Assembly (NCBI GenBank): GCA_964016885.1
Contig: OZ024743.1
Span: forward strand, 176,832,574-176,896,573
Direction of reading: 5' to 3'
DNA from: Eledone cirrhosa
Taxonomy: Eukaryota > Mollusca > Cephalopoda > Octopoda > Eledonidae
DNA length: 64,000 bases
The translations under genes and the position numbers were made by a program. The notes beneath the pieces were generated by a model, which saw only the letters and a list, made by a program, of their open reading frames with translations, was not told where the DNA came from and did not search any database. Shown in pieces: positions 49,867-59,130 of this stretch (positions are counted from its first letter, which is position 1; every line of letters begins with the position of its first letter).

Positions 49867-49993
49867 TTCTACAGGACTAGAACTGTTTCATTCAAAAGAA
49901 ATCATCAGGAAAGCAGACTGTCCTTTTAAAACTATCATATTTACATGTTTTCTGGTGGTTTCTTTTAAATGAAATAGTTCTAGTCCTGTAGAA
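49867..49993. repeat. Inverted repeat, 46-bp arms
   Basis: TTCTACAGGACTAGAACTGT at the left pairs with the reverse complement at the right (ATAGTTCTAGTCCTGTAGAA). Arms 49867-49912 and 49948-49993, loop 35 bases. No coding content. Confidence 0.8.
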
Positions 49994-50122
49994 GCTATAT
50001 CTATATTAAATTGATGTTTACACTCTACTAATGTATTGAATACCCTACTAACTGTGGTTACCTCAGATTGTACCCAGGACTCACACACGCATATATATAT
50101 ATACATATATATATATAACATA

Positions 50123-50150
50123 AAATTAAAAGTCGATTGACATATATATA
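50123..50150 (+). repeat. Left half of a 28-bp inverted repeat pair flanking the RTE
   Basis: AAAATTAAAAGTCGATTGAC with TA-rich continuation is the reverse complement, with one mismatch, of 51698-51727 on the far side of the RTE copy. The pair may be the arms of a small palindromic element into which the LINE inserted. Confidence 0.65.
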
Positions 50151-50197
50151 TAAAATAAACACATCAAACAATTACATTTTATTTTATATATATATAT

Positions 50198-51307
50198 ATC
50201 AGCAAGGTTAGAATTAACAACGAATATAGTGAAGAGTTTAGCGTAAAAGTTGGCGTCCATCAGGGCTCTGTTCTCAGCCCCCTACTATTTATTATTGCCC
50301 TTCAGGCTATAACAGAGGAGTTCAAGACCGGTTGCCCATGGGAACTCCTATACGCAGATGACCTAACACTCATAGCTGAATCAATGGCCGAGCTAGAGAA
50401 GAAATTCCAAACATGGAAGCACGGCCTAGAATCAAAAGGCCTTAAAATTAACCTGGCTAAGACTAAAGTTCTAGTTTGTAAGAAAGAAAATAAGGCGGCG
50501 GTCCCTTCCGGGAAGTGGCCATGCTCAGTGTGTAGGAAAGGCGTAGATAGAAACTCCATTTTGTGTCCCAAATGCAAAGTATGGGTGCATAAAAGATGTA
50601 GTGGGATCACAGGTAAGCTAACTAAGAACATAGATTTTACATGTGGCCGGTGCTCTGGTGCAATAAGTAGCAGCAAGTGCCCACAAAATACTAACTCTTT
50701 CAACTGCGCAGAGGGTTCTATAGAAATAGTGGACAGCTTCCGTTACCTGGGTGACAAAATCAGCAGTGGGGGAGGGTGCTCTGAAAGTACAGTAGCTAGA
50801 GTCAGAACTGGATGGAAAAAGTTCAGAGAGCTTATACCACTATTAGCCGCTAAAGGGTTCTCCCTAAAAATGAAAGGCAGGTTGTACGATGCCTGCATAC
50901 GAACAGCAATGTTGCATGGCAGTGAGACCTGGGCATTGTGTGCAGAGGATATACGCATACTAGAGAGAAACGAAGCTTGCATGCTCCGCTGGATGTGTAA
51001 TAGTAATATACGTGAACGGCAAAGCATAAATGAACTAAGGAAAAAATTAAAAATAAGAGGGATCAGATGTTGTTTACTCAAGAGAAGGCTACGTTGGTAT
51101 GGTCACGTGATGCGCATGAAGGACGATAGCTGTATAACAAAGTGCAGGGCAATAAAGATAGACGGTAGCCACAGAATAGGCAGACCCAGAAAAACCTGGG
51201 ACGAGCTGATAAATTCCGACCTCACACACTTACACCTCACCAAGACAATGTCACTGGACCGAGACCTTTGGCGGTACTCAGTAATGGAGAAGACCCGCCT
51301 TACCTAA
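50198..51307 (+). CDS. RTE-type reverse transcriptase, C-terminal 369 codons
   Basis: Open from the truncation point; the first ATG is at 50384, after the catalytic site. RT motifs: GVHQGSVLSPLLFIIALQA (motif B region) and LYADDLTLIAES with the catalytic Asp pair near 50359-50364, then GLKINLAKTKVLV. A C4HC3 finger follows at 50522-50653: C-x2-C-x10-C-x2-C-x4-H-x2-C-x14-C-x2-C, the spacing of a PHD finger, with Trp two residues before the His. After it come VDSFRYLGDKIS, ACIRTAMLHGSETWALC, RRLRWYGHVMRMKDD and GRPRKTWDELINSDL to TAA. The endonuclease and first RT motifs are gone, so it cannot retrotranspose itself. It is fragmentary but without internal stops. Confidence 0.85.
   Translation: MSKVRINNEYSEEFSVKVGVHQGSVLSPLLFIIALQAITEEFKTGCPWELLYADDLTLIAESMAELEKKFQTWKHGLESKGLKINLAKTKVLVCKKENKAAVPSGKWPCSVCRKGVDRNSILCPKCKVWVHKRCSGITGKLTKNIDFTCGRCSGAISSSKCPQNTNSFNCAEGSIEIVDSFRYLGDKISSGGGCSESTVARVRTGWKKFRELIPLLAAKGFSLKMKGRLYDACIRTAMLHGSETWALCAEDIRILERNEACMLRWMCNSNIRERQSINELRKKLKIRGIRCCLLKRRLRWYGHVMRMKDDSCITKCRAIKIDGSHRIGRPRKTWDELINSDLTHLHLTKTMSLDRDLWRYSVMEKTRLT
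50522..50653 (+). other. PHD-like zinc finger inside the RTE polyprotein
   Basis: Eight metal ligands in C4HC3 order between the RT catalytic region and the C-terminal region. RTE-B at 6517 keeps the second half (CTQCRSWVHKRCSGIAGKL, then CSRC), so it is a family trait and not an accident. PHD fingers often bind histone H3 tails; whether this one does is unknown. Confidence 0.7.
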
Positions 51308-51697
51308 ATACAAAGTAAAACCTACTACAGTCAGTAGGCATCTCTAACAAAATACACCCCCGTCCCACCACCCCCACCCCATCCACACCACCCCTTTCAA
51401 TGTAAAGTTATGTTGGTGCCACAACATCCAGGCCGAAACAAATGAGATCGTGTAGGTGTCACGTCAAAAAAACACACAGTCCACGCTGTAATGTGGCCGT
51501 GTAGGCAACATGGTAAAAACCTCCCAGACCCACACTGTAAATGTGGTTGGTGTTAGGAAGGGCACCCAGCTGTAGAAAATCCGCCAGATAGTCCTATGCG
51601 AGCAAGATAATCACTCTTGCCTCAAGTGGGACTACCCCCGTCGAAACCCATGCAAGCGTGGAACACGGACGTTAAACGTTGATGATGATGATGATGA

Positions 51698-51727
51698 TGA
51701 TATATGTCAATTGACTTTTAATTTTAA
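51698..51727 (-). repeat. Right half of the inverted repeat pair flanking the RTE
   Basis: See 50123-50150. It lies between the RTE tail and SINE-B copy 2, which starts two bases later. Confidence 0.65.
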
Positions 51728-51728
51728 T

Positions 51729-52121
51729 GGAGGCACATGGCTTAGTGGTTAGAGCATTGGGCTTGCAATCGAAAGGTTGTGAGTTCAATTCTCAGACCGG
51801 GTGACGTGTTGTTTCCTTGAGCAAGACACTTTATTTCACATTGCTCCAGTTTACTCAGCTGTAGAAATGAGATGATAGGACTGGGGTCCCTATCACTCCA
51901 CTGCAAAGTAATCGTGGAGGTGCCAGGGCAAAAAAGCATCCAGCCCACACTGTAAAGTGGAAGTGGAGGCGTCACGGAGTAAAAAGCACCCAGCACTCAC
52001 TGTAAATGAGGTTGGTGTTAGGAAGGCAATCCTGCTGTAGAAATCAAGCCAGAATCAGTTCCCGTCCCACCCTTGTAAGCAAGGAAAAGCAGACGTAAAA
52101 TGATGATGATGATGATGATGA
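51729..52121 (+). mobile_element. SINE family B, copy 2
   Basis: Same head, B-box-like GTGAGTTCAATTCTC and (GATGAT)n tail as 12131-12472, with about 50 extra bases near 51940-51990 (a duplicated AAAAAGCAYCCAGC module). The module number therefore varies between copies. Confidence 0.85.
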
Positions 52122-52450
52122 AATGCTTGGATTTATTGCTTGTAATCTTAGAGCTTATTCCACAGGTGATATGACGCATGTTTCTGATATTCTCAGACAT
52201 GGCATCTTTAATTTAATTTTGGTAGCATATATATATAGTCAAGTCTGAAATGCATAGACGGTTGTCCCCCCAGTGTTTGCATAGCTATGGCTTCCTAAAA
52301 CCGTGTTTCTTTAGAAATACAAAATTTTTAGACATATTTGTGTAAAGCTATGCTTGAAGCGAAATCTTATTTCTATTATATATATATATCAAATAATGGT
52401 AGTTAAGACAGGATTAGTTGAGACCATAATTATTTATTGCATTATATATA
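52122..52450. other. No gene seen
   Basis: AT-rich with short TA runs near 52218, 52378 and 52442. Confidence 0.6.
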
Positions 52451-52494
52451 TTAGTAGAAGAACTGCCCCTCGGGCGGTTTTCTTCTAGCGTATA
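52451..52494 (-). other. Candidate Helitron 3' end: hairpin and CTAA
   Basis: On the minus strand AGAAGAAAACCGCCC pairs with GGGCAGTTCTTCT (two mismatches or bulges, 3-4-base loop), then ACTAA just before T. Helitrons end in a GC-rich hairpin and CTRR before T. Here the hairpin nearly touches the CTAA, where roughly ten bases are usual, so the call is tentative. Confidence 0.45.
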
Positions 52495-52920
52495 TAGTGT
52501 GTATATTGATATACACAAATATACATGTTCATAGAAATGATACGTAAATTGACAATATGCACATAAACTGAACAAAGACAGTGTGACACTTACTTCTGTA
52601 ATCAGTAAAAAAATCCATGATACATTTTAAAAAAAAGTCGATAATGGAAATGGAAAAGCGATGAAACTGTTGACGGAAAATGTTCATGAATCTTCACTTG
52701 AGAATGTCGATGGGAAGCTTCAAGGAGTGAATTTGAAAATAGATGCTGCTGGTATGGATTAATGAATTACATTTACCAATATGAAGAGTTGACCTTCACT
52801 ATATTGTTGTTTTACTGTATTCATATATAGACCTCTTAAGTTTTTGTAGTGTCTTTTTTCTAGCAGTTAAAAAGAAACTGAAATGCATTTCAACTAAAAG
52901 AGAGTGATAGCTGTTTCACA

Positions 52921-53887
52921 TCACTGTAGAATTTCTTTGTAGACACAGTTGTCAGTAATCACACCCCTTTCATTTAATATTTTAATATTTTCTTTTTTTG
53001 TAACCCATTGATAATGCAACATACATCTGACCATGTGAGAAGAATTGTGTTGGTAGATATACACCTATCTTTTCAAATGTCTGCCCTTGTGCCTTGTTGC
53101 ATGTAAGGGCAAAAGCTGGTTTGACTGGAAATTGCTTGCGAGTAAAGGTGAAAGGGAACTCAAGCTCTTGAGATACATGTGGTATCCTTGGGATTAGCAA
53201 CCTTGCTCCAGCATTGGGACCCAATGCCACTTCAGCTTCAATTACATGATTATGTAAACTGATGATGTTGTAGCATGTACCATTTCAATGCCCGTTTCAA
53301 TGCCTGATGGGGTAAGTTTCTTGATGTACTCAATTGGATATTGCGGTTCATTATCTACTGTATCAGAGTTTCTGTAGATTATTTCATGACCAGGGAACTT
53401 GTTGACCATGAACTCATTCACCAATCTTGCTGCATCATTTGTTGGAGTGACAATGGCTCTATTTGCAAGCCATAGTGGGTTTGTGTAGTTTCCTGTAAGA
53501 TTTGTATACACAAAATCACACAGTCCAGACACATTACCATATTCCAGACAAAGTTCATTTGGCAGAAGAATTGTGAATGCACCTACAGTTGGAACAGTTG
53601 GAATGTTACCATTTCCCACATCAAGAAGGTAGTTTGCAAACTGTCTTTCATCAGAATCCTCTGCATTAATTAACCTTTAATTGGTTGTCATCTCCATGGT
53701 TTCCACATAGTCCCAGATATAGGATCTCTTGATGGTTGCCTCAACTATTTGTGGTCTAACACCATGACGTACAACTGGAAGAATTTGCTTCCAGTCACCA
53801 GATAGTAATACTGTTAGACCACCAAATGGCTTTTTGCAATCTCAAACATCTTTGAAGCTCCTGTCAAGACATTCAAAGATATGCTTA
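52921..53887 (-). pseudogene. Helitron helicase, C-terminal part
   Basis: From the gypsy insertion point the minus strand gives HIFECLDRSFKDV, KPFGGLTVLLSGDWKQILPV (helicase motif III region), YIWDYVETMEMTTN, a frame 53619-53242 with TNDAARLVNEFMVNKFPGHE, then 53230-52982 with FPVKPAFALTCNKAQGQTFE and FSHGQMYVALS (motifs V and VI). After a frameshift the end reads GVITDNCVYKEILQ with TGA at 52921-52923. Stops and shifts near 53240, 53670 and 53000 break it. Family knowledge: this helicase unwinds DNA during rolling-circle transposition. Confidence 0.8.
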
Positions 53888-53892
53888 TGTCC

Positions 53893-54165
53893 TGTTGTAT
53901 GGACTGGGAATCGAACTCACAACCTCATTGTTGTATGGACTGTTAAATTTGTTTTGTTCGGTTTGCACGTGCTCACACATTTGCATATGGGTCACGTGAC
54001 CTGGGCAGTCGGTCAGCGTTGGTGTTAAAAACTCGGTCACAGATTACTTACTTACTTTATGTTATTCTGCTACTGTGAGGAGGGGCGTTTTGGTTGTTTC
54101 GGACAATACACAAATTATTTGATATAACTCGTGTTTTCTCTGCGAGTACCGAGAGGAATACAACA
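53893..54165 (+). repeat. 5' LTR
   Basis: Begins with TGTTGTATGGACTG, repeats the same 14 bases at 53929-53942 after a 22-base insert, and ends in CAACA. It is 273 bp, short for gypsy elements but normal for this type. No TATA box stands out. Confidence 0.93.
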
Positions 54166-54173
54166 GAGTTTAT

Positions 54174-54204
54174 TGGCGTCGACGATAGGATTCAAACCTA
54201 TGCC
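54174..54204 (+). promoter_or_regulatory. Primer-binding site, long tRNA complementarity
   Basis: Eight bases after the LTR, TGGCGTCGACGATAGG begins a 31-base stretch. Its reverse complement reads as a tRNA 3' half: a T-arm with ATAGG and CCTAT stems around a TTTGAAT loop, a 3' acceptor strand CGTCGAC, discriminator G, then CCA. The complementarity thus covers the whole T-arm, beyond the usual 8-18 bases. The tRNA identity is not assigned. Confidence 0.75.
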
Positions 54205-54227
54205 GGGAAATTGTTTATCATAAAAAC

Positions 54228-55127
54228 ATGGCGGAACAACAAACAGCGGAGCTAATAAAGTTGCTTAGAGAACAGATGGAACAACAGAGTTTATTGGCGT
54301 CGCAACAAATGCAACAACACAAGAAAGATATGGACACTCTGATAAAACTGTTTGGTGCTCGAGATTCTGAACAACAGAGTTTATTGGCGTCGCCAGTTGC
54401 TTCGACACCAACAGCATTCATCCCACCATTTGCTGCTTTTGATTCAACAACAGAACTATGGCCTGACTACTGGTCAAGATTCTGCACGTTTGAGGCTTTT
54501 AACGCTGTACCCGAGCAACGCATGGCACAAGTGTTCCTGACTAATCAGATGGCTGCTATCTACAAACAACTTGCAAATCTGGCTGCTCAACAAAATCCGC
54601 CTAAGAATATCAACAAGTTGACAATGGACGAAATTGTTGACTTCATGAAAGAACAGTTCAACCCAAAACTTTTCATTGTGAGAGAACGTTTCAAGTTCTG
54701 GAGTGACATGCAACGGAAGCCAGGCGAAACTCTCCAGGAGCTGGCAGCACGTATACGTCAGGATGCAGCTACCTGTGATTTTCCTTCGATCACAAATCCA
54801 CAAGATGAAGCTCTAAGACAGAGATTTATATGTTCTGTCAATAATGAAGCTGTGTTGAAGGCTATTTTCAAGATCAAGGATACAGAACTAGATTTCGCCC
54901 GTGCTGTCCAAGTTGCCATCGGGACCGAAGATGCAGCAAAGGTTGCCAAGGAAACTGTTTACGGTTCCAGAACCAAGCAAGTCTATAAGGTCCAGCAGAA
55001 CAAGAACAAGGGTCCTCGAAAGAACTATCAGCAGTCTTATTCCACAGACCAGGAGATGTGCTACCAATGTGGAAAGGCCCACAAAGCGACAGACTGCCCC
55101 TTCAAAGAAGCCAAATGTCATTTTTGA
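54228..55127 (+). pseudogene. gag: gypsy Gag, ending at an in-frame TGA
   Basis: ATG at 54228, 299 residues. The N-terminus is Gln-rich with two QQSLLAS repeats, then a Gag capsid-like region with LWPDYWSRF, MDEIVDFMKEQFNPKLFIV and RERFKFWSDMQRKPGETLQE. A zinc knuckle CYQCGKAHKATDC (one residue shorter than CX2CX4HX4C) is near the end. A second knuckle follows, but TGA (55125-55127) stands exactly where its second Cys is expected: CHF, stop, DKKGHLQAVC. Downstream the frame is unchanged and continues into protease and RT, so gag and pol were one frame. Gag would package the RNA. The nonsense codon either kills Pol expression or requires read-through. Confidence 0.85.
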
Positions 55128-56741
55128 GACAAAAAGGGACATTTGCAAGCGGTGTGTAGAAGGAAACAACATCAGCAACGTAATCATCGCTCACAGAATT
55201 ACGTGAAAAGGATCACGAAAGCTGAGCTAGTCAAGGCAATCCTTGGTGAAGTTCCCCACGATACTCATAGTTTGAATGTGCCAATAACAATCCAGAACAG
55301 ACCTTTCACAATGGAATTGGACACAGCTACTACAGGCAATTTTGTTTCCTTGTCAGTTTGGAAACAATTAGGAAAACTGAAGCTCCAAGATGTCAAACAT
55401 CGGTTTGAATCTGCCAGCAAGCACGACCTGCCCGTTCTGGGAACTTTCATGGGCCAAACCAAGGATCCAACGACCGGTAAACGGAATTCAATACCCTACA
55501 TCGTCACCAAGATCCCTGATCTTAATTTGCTGGGACGAAACGCTATCCAGACTCTGGGAATTTCTGTGGACAATGCTCTAGGATTGAAAAGCATAGACAG
55601 CCAGGCCAAGAGTGAGGGTGCAGAAGTGATGCATCCAAAGACCTCAAATGAGCCCTATATTTCCATGCAACGAGATTGTCACAACATGTGTGATGAATTC
55701 CCAGATCTCTTCAAGCAAGAATTGGGATGTCTTAATGACTTCGAACTGGAAGTGAAGTTCAAGTCGGACGCGACACCGGTCTTTCACAAGGCACGCCCGG
55801 TCCCGTTTGCTCTTCGTGATGACCTGGCCAAAGGTTACAAAGAAGGCATCGCCAAAGGAATCTGGAAGCCAGTACAGTTCAACGAATACGGAACGCCAGT
55901 GGTACCGATTCGTAAAGCACATACTTCAGGCAACCTGAAGCCCAAACTACGGATTTGTGGTGACTACTCTGTGGGAATTAATGACCAACTTGCAGATCAT
56001 CGTCATCCAATGCCACTCCCAGAGGAACTGATGCAGAAGCTCGGAGGTGGATTCGGATACACAAAGATTGATCTTGCTGATGCCTATAATCAGATCAAGC
56101 TGGCTCCAGAAAGTCAACGCAGGCTTGCACTCAGCACTCACCGTGGGGTGCTCCTGCAGGAACGACTCCCTTTCAGAATCAAGTCAGCACCTGGTTACTT
56201 TCAGGAGATCATGGAAAACCTGACTCAAGATCTACCTGGTGTGGCCGTCTTCCAGGACGACATGCTCGTCAGTGGGAAAGATGCAAACGATCACCTGAAC
56301 AACCTAAAGTGTCTGCTCACACGTCTGTGCGACAAAGGACTCAGATGTCACCGTGACAAGTGCCAGTTTGCACTACCCAGTGTGGAATACCTTGGACACA
56401 CCTTGTCGGCTGAAGGGATCGCGAAGGGATCCAAGGTCGAAGCAGTTTTAAAGATGCCACCTCCAACGAACGTCTCAAGCTTGAAGTCTTTCCTGGGTTC
56501 AGTTCAGTTCTATGGAAAGTTTATCCCAAACCTGGCCAGCATGGCAGGGCCACTCTATTTCCTTACGAAAAAAACGACTACTTGGAAGTGGGGAGATGAA
56601 GAACAGTCAGCTTTCGATCAGTTGAAAAATGTGCTTTCATCGGATCGAGTTCTGATACACTTCGATCCAAACAAAACTTTGGGACTGGCTTGCGACGCGT
56701 CAAACGTTGGTATTGGAGCAGTCGTTTCATCGCTATCCTGA
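55128..56741 (+). pseudogene. pol: gypsy Pol part 1: protease, RT, start of RNase H
   Basis: Same frame as gag after the TGA. Protease: MELDTATTGNFVS with the catalytic Asp at 55320-55322 and LNLLGRNAIQTLG. RT: TPVVPIRKA, LRICGDYSVGIND, KIDLADAYNQIKLAPE with the first catalytic Asp, LPFRIKSAPGYFQEIM, and VAVFQDDMLVSG with the Asp pair at 56256-56261 (FQDD where YLDD or FLDD is common). The thumb LGSVQFYGKFIPNL follows, then RNase H LACDASNVGIGAV. The frame then stops at 56739-56741 because of an indel near 56715-56735. The RT active-site residues are otherwise in place. Confidence 0.9.
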
Positions 56742-58317
56742 TGGAAGCGAGCGCCCAATATCCAATGTGTCCAAGATTCTTACTTCTGCACAGCGTAACT
56801 ACGGCCAAATTCAAAAGGAAGCCCTGGCCATCATATTTGGCTTGCAGAAGTTCTATCAGTATCTGTACGGACATCAGTTTATACTCGTAACTGACCACAA
56901 GCCACTGACATCACTGTTCAGTCCGAGGAAAGGGACGCCACTTCTCACTGCTAACCGACTAGCACGGTGGGCCCTGTGGCTGAACCAGTTTGACTACACC
57001 ATCGAATATCGGAAAACAGCGGATCATGGCAATGCAGATGCCCTCAGTCGCTTGCCATTTGGTAATGACATCGACTTTGACAGGAAGGAAAATGGTGAAG
57101 ACATGGACATGGTGTGCGCCATCAAAGCTCTCAGTCTTCAAGTCCAACCTATCGATGCTAACGTCCTCCGTCAAGAGTCAGGGAAAGATCCAGTGATATC
57201 TACAGTGATACGCTACGTCCGTGAAGGCTGGCCACCAAAGAATACTGAGATCAATGACAAAGTCAATAAGTTCCGGAAGTTATCGGATTCACTCAGTATC
57301 TGCCACGGATGCCTTATCCATGGAACGAGAGTTGTGATTCCACATAGCTTACAGCCAAAGATCCTCAATCTTCTGCATCTCGGACACTTTGGCATGGAGC
57401 GCATGAAACAATTGGCAAGAACTGCTGTTTATTGGCCTGGTATCGATGCTGCTATAGAGAAAACCAGTCGACAATGTGATTCGTGTGGTGAACATCAAAA
57501 CCAGCCATCCAAGTCTCCAGTTCACCCATGGATGTTACCTGAAAAGCCGTGGAGCCGCTTACACCTGGACCACGCAATAAATTTCATGGGCAGTAATTGG
57601 TTGTTGATCACGGATGCTTATTCCAAGTATCCATGCATTCATCCTACGTCATCCATGTCCTCCAGAGCCTCTTTAGATCTGCTTGAAGAAGACTTTGCAC
57701 ACTTCGGATTTCCTCACACACTAGTCACCGATAACGCACCAACTTTTATTTCTGAGGAGTTCCAGAGCTGGTGCAAAGAACGTGGGATCACGCACCTGAC
57801 AGGGGCACCTTACCACCCAGCTACTAATGGAGCAGCGGAACATTTGGTGCAGACCTTCAAACAAGCTCTGAGGAAGACTTCTCTTCCGCTGAAGCGAGCA
57901 CTTCAAGAGTTCTTGATGCAGTACCGGAGAACACCGACATCCAGTGGATTCTCTCCGAGTGAACTTTTGAATCGCCGGCAGATACGGACAAGGATTGATT
58001 CTCTGCTGCCCTCGCCAGCACACATCGCTCAAGGAAAGCAGTCTAAGGAAGCATATAAGTCTCAGATGACTCCGGACTCGGCAAATGTCGCTAAGGTTAC
58101 CAGGCTGTACAAGGCTGGAGATCCTGTGTATGCACTGTACTACGGACCTCGCCGAGACAAAGATCCCCGATGGGTACCAGCAATCATTAAGAAGTCATTG
58201 GGTACTCGCTGCTTCAACGTTAAGGTCATACCTCATGGCCCGGTGTGGAGACAACACTGGGAACAGCTGCAACCGCGGTACCTACTGAGGAAGACAATGA
58301 ACCTGGTGATGCAGTAG
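56720..58317 (+). pseudogene. pol: gypsy Pol part 2: RNase H, integrase
   Basis: After the frameshift the next frame reads HRYPDGSERPISNVSKIL, VTDHKPLTSLF and DHGNADALSRLP (RNase H and linker). Integrase: zinc domain with LHLGHFGMERM and CDSCGEH, catalytic core Asp at 57568-57570 (LHLDHAINF), Asp at 57730-57732 (LVTDNAPTF) and Glu at 57838-57840 (NGAAEHLVQTF); the last two are 35 residues apart, as expected. C-terminal region with DPVYALYYGPRRDKDPRW. It ends at TAG 58315-58317 in this frame. Confidence 0.9.
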
Positions 58318-58487
58318 ACACTGTTTTTGAATTTGCAACAAATCACCCGATGGAGATCTCGGAAATCGTGCCACTAACTCCAAGACAAACCAGACCCAAG
58401 ACCTTGTTGCCCGTTCCAGAGTATGGACCAGACAATCGAAGACGGTCCAAGAGAACTCGTAAACCCCCAGAGAGACTTTGCTGTTGA
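58245..58487 (+). pseudogene. pol: gypsy Pol C-terminal tail in the original frame
   Basis: A frame open to TGA at 58485-58487 carries an acidic stretch (EEDNEPGDAVDTVFEF) and RRRSKRTRKPPERL, typical of gypsy polyprotein ends. It is in the gag frame, so a second indel near 58270-58285 reverses the first. Any true start lies upstream. Confidence 0.65.
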
Positions 58488-58511
58488 TGCTTCTTTTGTC
58501 GCATCAATTTC

Positions 58512-58521
58512 GGTGGGGAGG
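58512..58521 (+). promoter_or_regulatory. Polypurine tract
   Basis: GGTGGGGAGG lies directly before the 3' LTR and would prime plus-strand synthesis. One T interrupts it. Confidence 0.75.
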
Positions 58522-58795
58522 TGTTGTATGGACTGGGAATCGAACTCACAACCTCATTGTTGTATGGACTGTTAAATTCGTTTTGTTCGGTTTGCACGTG
58601 CTCACACATTTGCATATGGGTCACGTGACCTGGGCAGTCGGTCAGCGTTGGTGTTAAAAACTCGGTCACAGATTACTTACTTACTTTATGTTATTCTGCT
58701 ACTGTGAGGAGGGGCGTTTTGGTTGTTTCGGACAATACACAAATTATTTGATATAACTCGTTGTTTTCTCTGCGAGTACCGAGAGGAATACAACA
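58522..58795 (+). repeat. 3' LTR
   Basis: 274 bp, the same as the 5' LTR except AAATTCG for AAATTTG and one added T in CTCGTTGTT. Confidence 0.95.
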
Positions 58796-58800
58796 TGTCC

Positions 58801-59130
58801 CATACCTATCTCTTCAATGATTAGCAAGTCAACTTGCTGCATAAGTTTACCTGTCATCCCTCTTTGTGAAGAAGCAAGTTGATTCAGCAGTCACATTGAG
58901 AGGAATCTTGCGCTTGGAATGAAGAGTTCTACCTTTGTGAAGCAAAGTGGCTGCAATTCCAGATATGGCAGTGGCAAGTGCAATTTTTTTTTTAGATCAG
59001 AGGTAATCCAATAGGATGTTTATGACATAGGTCTTTCCTGTGCCTGCACTTGCATTCAAGCAGAAAATTCTGCCTTCATTTTCATTTACAGGGTGATTAC
59101 TCTGTGGAAAATATCCAGTTGCTCAGGATT
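58801..59130 (-). pseudogene. Helitron helicase, N-terminal part with Walker A
   Basis: On the minus strand: LNPEQLDIFHRVI, then (after a shift) NENEGRIFCLNASAGTGKTY with the Walker A GTGKT near 59030-59045, VINILLDYL, a stop and an oligo-A run, IALATAISGIAATLLHKGRT, and VDLLIIEEIGMG, the Walker B region. The gypsy element interrupts directly after this. In normal Helitrons Walker B has Asp-Glu; here it reads EE. Confidence 0.8.

Larger units (their letters stand above)
50198..51702 (+). mobile_element. RTE-A LINE, 5'-truncated
   Basis: The copy starts within the RT domain directly at a (TA)n run and ends with (GATGAT)n at about 51702. The coding frame to 51307 is intact; the 3' UTR (51308-51660) holds TGTGGTTGGTGTTAGGAAGG and the terminal block GCAAGCGTGGAACACGGACG. 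A second young copy is at 39429-40213 (minus). Confidence 0.9.
53893..58795 (+). mobile_element. Full-length Ty3/gypsy LTR retrotransposon
   Basis: 5' LTR 53893-54165, 3' LTR 58522-58795, both starting TGTTG and ending CAACA. The 5-bp target duplication TGTCC lies at 53888-53892 and 58796-58800. The LTRs differ at two places (one substitution, one 1-base indel), so insertion is recent. Inside: primer site, gag, protease, RT, RNase H, integrase and a polypurine tract. One nonsense codon and two frameshifts disable the coding region. Inserted in the Helitron helicase, opposite strand. Confidence 0.95.

Noticed and set aside
49888..50121. 77-codon ORF in the inverted repeat at 49867-49993
   Set aside because: It runs from a TA microsatellite through the palindrome and has no recognisable features.
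55125..55127. Selenocysteine at the TGA in gag
   Set aside because: It replaces a Cys position, but no SECIS element was recognised and a single-base nonsense mutation explains it more simply.
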